DNA from: M30B19 sp041688615
GTDB lineage: Bacteria > Planctomycetota > Planctomycetia > Pirellulales > Pirellulaceae
DNA: 16,689 bases
Assembly (NCBI GenBank): GCA_041688615.1
Contig: JBDNHU010000273.1
Span: forward strand, 1 to 16,689
Direction of reading: 5' to 3'
A model generated the notes under the pieces. It did not search any database, was not told the origin of the DNA, and was given only the letters and a program-made list of their open reading frames with translations. Below are positions 14,042 to 16,689 of the stretch, one piece after another (the stretch's first letter is position 1; each line of letters starts with the position of its first letter). Made by a program: the position numbers and the translations under genes.

Positions 14042-15205
14042 ATGGCTACCGATACCAACTCAACCAGCATAAACGCACCAAACACGGGCGCACCAGACAC
14101 GGGCGTCCCAGACACGGGCGTCCCAGACACGGGCGTCCAAGATGTTGCCAGCGCAGTGCCAGCAGGGGGAGCAGTGACAGCCGAGGCCAAAGTGCCAACC
14201 GGCGGCAAGACCCAGGCCCAGCGTCCTGCCTACGATGATTCGCAAGATCGGTTGGTTGAAACCACCGTCGTCGATGTCAAACGTGACGGTCACCTACCCA
14301 AGCCCAAAATGGTCGACAAACAAAGTCGCATCCTGTGGGAATACCTGATTCCAGTGATTCTCTTTCATATCGCGATTCCGTTCGCGTTCTTCGAATACTT
14401 CTTCTCCTGGTGGGGCGTGTTATTTCTACCGCTGGGAAATTACATCTTCACGTCGTTAGGCATTGGCGGCGGCTACCATCGTTTGTTGACACACCGGGGG
14501 TTCACTTGCCCAAAATGGGTCGAGTACACATTCACGACACTAGGCGTTTGCAGCTTTCAAGATTCGCCCGCTCGATGGGTTCTGGTTCACCGAGTCCATC
14601 ATCAACACAGCGATCACCAACCCGATCCGCACACTCCCAAGGTCAGTTGCTTTTGGTCGCACATGGGATGGCTTTTCATTGACAATCGCGAACTAAGCAC
14701 GGGCGCTGCCTATGATAAGTATGTACGCGATCTGATGCGAGACCCCTACTATCGCTGGCTTCAACGCAATATGAACTGGGTTTTGGTCTACGCCATTTCC
14801 GCAGTCGCGATCGTGGCCCTAGGAGCGATCGTTGGCTTGGCAATGACCGGAACCGTAGCCGGCACATTACAATTCGCTGCTCAGTGGGGAATGTGGGGCG
14901 TGATCATGCGAACGGTTTATACTTGGCACGTCACTTGGGGGATCAATTCGTTCGCTCACATGTGGGGCTATCGCAATTATGAGACTCGCGAGGACAGCCG
15001 CAACAATTGGCTATTCGCGATTTTGACCAACGGCGAAGGCTGGCACAACAATCACCACGCCGACCCTCGGTCTGCCCAGCATGGCCATCGTTGGTGGGAA
15101 GTTGACGTCACTTATATCTCGCTTGTGGCCCTCGAGAAAATGGGACTGATCAAAGATCTGGTTCGACCCAACCAAGCCGCGTTGGAGCGTAAAGCAGCAG
15201 CTTAG
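14042..15205 (+). CDS. Acyl-CoA/acyl-lipid fatty acid desaturase (delta-9 type)
   Basis: Membrane di-iron desaturase that would introduce a cis double bond into saturated acyl chains, adjusting membrane fluidity. All three histidine boxes of the stearoyl-CoA desaturase-like family are present: HRLLTH (146-151), HRVHH (183-187) and HNNHH (335-339), with the supporting NSFAH (302-306). Hydrophobic segments at about 101-119, 124-140, 247-268 and 277-297 fit the family topology. The first 90 residues are not family sequence: hydrophilic, Pro/Gly/Thr-rich and built partly from a five-residue repeat, PDTGV. No clear ribosome site precedes ATG 14042; Met90 could be a shorter start that removes the repeat region while keeping every catalytic element. 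The candidate promoter just upstream favours 14042. The electron donor and exact regiospecificity are not visible. Confidence 0.9.
   Translation: MATDTNSTSINAPNTGAPDTGVPDTGVPDTGVQDVASAVPAGGAVTAEAKVPTGGKTQAQRPAYDDSQDRLVETTVVDVKRDGHLPKPKMVDKQSRILWEYLIPVILFHIAIPFAFFEYFFSWWGVLFLPLGNYIFTSLGIGGGYHRLLTHRGFTCPKWVEYTFTTLGVCSFQDSPARWVLVHRVHHQHSDHQPDPHTPKVSCFWSHMGWLFIDNRELSTGAAYDKYVRDLMRDPYYRWLQRNMNWVLVYAISAVAIVALGAIVGLAMTGTVAGTLQFAAQWGMWGVIMRTVYTWHVTWGINSFAHMWGYRNYETREDSRNNWLFAILTNGEGWHNNHHADPRSAQHGHRWWEVDVTYISLVALEKMGLIKDLVRPNQAALERKAAA
14081..14140 (+). repeat. In-frame coding tandem repeat, 15 bp x 4
   Basis: Four copies of a 15-bp unit, GACACGGGCGTCCCA with edge variants, encode NTGAP-DTGVP-DTGVP-DTGVQ at residues 14-33 of the desaturase. 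The period preserves the frame, so copy changes would only lengthen or shorten the N-terminal tail. Confidence 0.95.
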
Positions 15206-15220
15206 TTCGAACTTAGCTGC
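15197..15220 (+). other. Near-perfect 24-nt palindrome over the desaturase stop codon
   Basis: GCAGCTTAGTTCGAACTTAGCTGC pairs with itself except for one T:T opposition, and includes the stop codon TAG (15203-15205). As RNA it would form an approximately 10-bp hairpin. No T run follows directly (the nearest is at about 15353-15361), so it is not a standard terminator. Confidence 0.5.
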
Positions 15221-15412
15221 CTGGTCCTGTCTGAAGTTAAATTGGAACTTGAATTTGAATTCCAACCCAGTGGCGATCCCCATTGTTAGTTTAATATAGA
15301 CGTGGGCGTGTGTCGTCAGTCGTAGCATATCGAATCTAAGTCTGAGGCCCGTTCTTTTTTTCTACCAAAATTCATCCGGTGATTGGATTGGAAAGTGGTA
15401 CGGGTCTGACTT

Positions 15413-16689
15413 ATGAACCGTTTTCTGCACAGCTTAATCATGTGGCTTGCGCTATTGGCAGTTTTTGCCTTGTCTTTGGTGTTAAGTTCAACCAATCATA
15501 ATTTTCCCTTGGGTTATCACTTTGACGAGCCCAAGAAAGTGAATTTTGTCCTAACGGGTGAACAGGATTTTCATCACCCCATTCTGATGCTGGAATTGAT
15601 GCGATGGGCGAATCAATGGCAGACCAGTCGCACGCCACAAGAAGTCGTGGAGCTAGGACGGACGATCATGGCCATCGTTGGGGCTTTGATTCCGGTGGTC
15701 ATGATCTTGGCGGCGATCCCCTATTTGGGACGTTGGGCCGCGGTGCTTGTGGGCGCCGTTTTGGCGGTCACTCCCACGATGGTCCTGCATTCCCATTACG
15801 TGAAAGAAGATATTCTGCTGGTCCTGTTGTCCTGGGCGGCACTGGGTGGGTTTGCGCAATACTTTCGAACGCGAAATGAAACTTGGTTGTTGGTCGCCGC
15901 CCTTTGTTGGGGCTTCGCGATGGGCAGTCACTACAAAGGCCTCTTGGTAGGCGTGGTGGCTACGCCGTTTTTGCTGTTCGACGGGGCCTTAACTTGGAAG
16001 ATGCGTGGGGGCTGGTTGCTGCTGATCAGCGGATTGGCAGTGTTGGGGTTCCTACTTCCGAACGCAGTGATTCTGGACCAATGGGACGTTTTTGTCAGTG
16101 GTTTTCATCACGAACGCAACCATGCCTTGACTGGACATTTCGTGCCGATCTATTGGAGCGATTTTTATCTGACCTACCATTTGCAATACAGTTTGTTGCC
16201 TGGACTGACTTATGGCTTGGGGATCGCAGCGGTGGGCAGTTGGCTATGGTGGACTGTACGGATTGGTAGTTTGCAGCTGGGCGAGCGGTTGTGGTTAGCC
16301 TTTGTTTGGGTCTCGTATTTGGTGCCTGAGATTTCCCCCTTGAAGCCCAACCCAGACGAGGCGCGGTACATTCTGCCAATGGTCCCCGGCCTGATCTATT
16401 TTTTGGTCAAGAGTTGGCAGTCGCTGTGGTTGGTTCGGCGGCAATGGTTTTCACGGGCGGAGACGGCTTCTTCGTCAACCGTACTGCAATGGCTTCGACC
16501 GGTTTGGCGAGGGTCGTTGGTTTTGGTAGGCATGACTGTGGTCGGTTTGGCAGTTTACGACACCGTGCAATTGAATCATTATTTGAACCGTGACACGCGG
16601 GCAGAGCTGGCGACATGGGCGGAGTCTCCCGGCATCAAGTTATTAGGGGAACCAATGACCGGCACCGACATCTATGTCCCGTACGCTTA
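15413..16689 (+). CDS. GT-C family membrane glycosyltransferase (GT39/ArnT-like), 3'-truncated by the window
   Basis: Open from ATG 15413 to the window edge with no stop: 425 codons, incomplete at the C-terminus. An in-frame TGA at 15407-15409 rules out an upstream start. The layout is that of polyprenyl-phosphate-sugar-dependent GT-C transferases: an N-terminal membrane segment (about 8-25), a first outer loop with the acidic pair HFDEPKK (Asp38-Glu39) and DFHHPILM, then many hydrophobic helices (about 84-104, 106-125, 132-148, 157-170, 174-190, 198-218, 262-281, 292-305, 320-333, 364-382). HSHYVKEDILL at 126-136 and KPNPDEARYILPMVPG at 311-326 are typical of this superfamily (the latter of the RYxxPxxP kind). 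It probably moves sugars from a lipid carrier to protein, lipid or glycan on the outer face of the inner membrane. The substrate is unknown, and no clear ribosome site is seen. Confidence 0.82.
   Translation, partial: MNRFLHSLIMWLALLAVFALSLVLSSTNHNFPLGYHFDEPKKVNFVLTGEQDFHHPILMLELMRWANQWQTSRTPQEVVELGRTIMAIVGALIPVVMILAAIPYLGRWAAVLVGAVLAVTPTMVLHSHYVKEDILLVLLSWAALGGFAQYFRTRNETWLLVAALCWGFAMGSHYKGLLVGVVATPFLLFDGALTWKMRGGWLLLISGLAVLGFLLPNAVILDQWDVFVSGFHHERNHALTGHFVPIYWSDFYLTYHLQYSLLPGLTYGLGIAAVGSWLWWTVRIGSLQLGERLWLAFVWVSYLVPEISPLKPNPDEARYILPMVPGLIYFLVKSWQSLWLVRRQWFSRAETASSSTVLQWLRPVWRGSLVLVGMTVVGLAVYDTVQLNHYLNRDTRAELATWAESPGIKLLGEPMTGTDIYVPYA

Noticed and set aside
15242..15265. TTGGAA/TTCCAA inverted repeat after the desaturase as a terminator
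   Set aside because: Only a 6-bp AT-rich stem with a 12-nt loop and no T run; not distinguishable from chance.
15604..16269. Plus- and minus-strand frames in the right-hand 1 kb
   Set aside because: They are shadows of the glycosyltransferase frame that opens at 15413 and continues to the edge.

Overview
The window looks like ordinary chromosome from a planctomycete, most likely the Pirellulaceae/Rhodopirellula group. This is inferred from the gene types: a formylglycine sulfatase with a long N-terminal signal region, a giant membrane protein with degenerate leucine-rich repeats, a PDZ-less HtrA-like protease, a DUF4404 protein, roomy intergenic gaps and mixed strands. No database search was possible, so the genus is open. 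I see no phage, transposase, CRISPR array or defence locus.

Left part (1-3020): a class II fructose-1,6-bisphosphate aldolase on the minus strand (263-1279) has a strong Shine-Dalgarno and a clear intrinsic terminator at 46-91. About 1 kb with no convincing intact gene follows, then a minus-strand tRNA-His(GTG) at 2314-2388 and another 630 bp of non-coding DNA. Both gaps carry short tandem repeats.

Centre (3021-10244): two plus-strand genes 63 bp apart encode a stand-alone condensation-domain-like acyltransferase and an exported type I sulfatase. They face an 831-residue polytopic membrane protein with a leucine-rich-repeat-like C-terminal half, and, upstream of that on the same minus strand, an exported S1C-type serine protease.

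Right part (11016-16689): a minus-strand run of yaiI (UPF0178), a DUF4404 gene and an E. coli-type diaminopimelate decarboxylase (lysA, last step of lysine synthesis). On the plus strand follow an acyl-lipid/acyl-CoA desaturase with all three histidine boxes, and a GT-C (family 39-like) membrane glycosyltransferase that runs off the right edge.

The most distinctive property is not a gene but an architecture. At least thirteen short perfect or near-perfect tandem arrays (units 8-20 bp, 2-7 copies, unrelated unit sequences) lie in 16.7 kb. The two inside genes both have 15-bp units and keep the reading frame; those between genes take many periods. I found no convincing multi-gene undescribed system. 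The repeat landscape, the condensation-protein/sulfatase pair, the CxxC protease and the repeat-bearing N-terminus of the desaturase are the items most worth following up.
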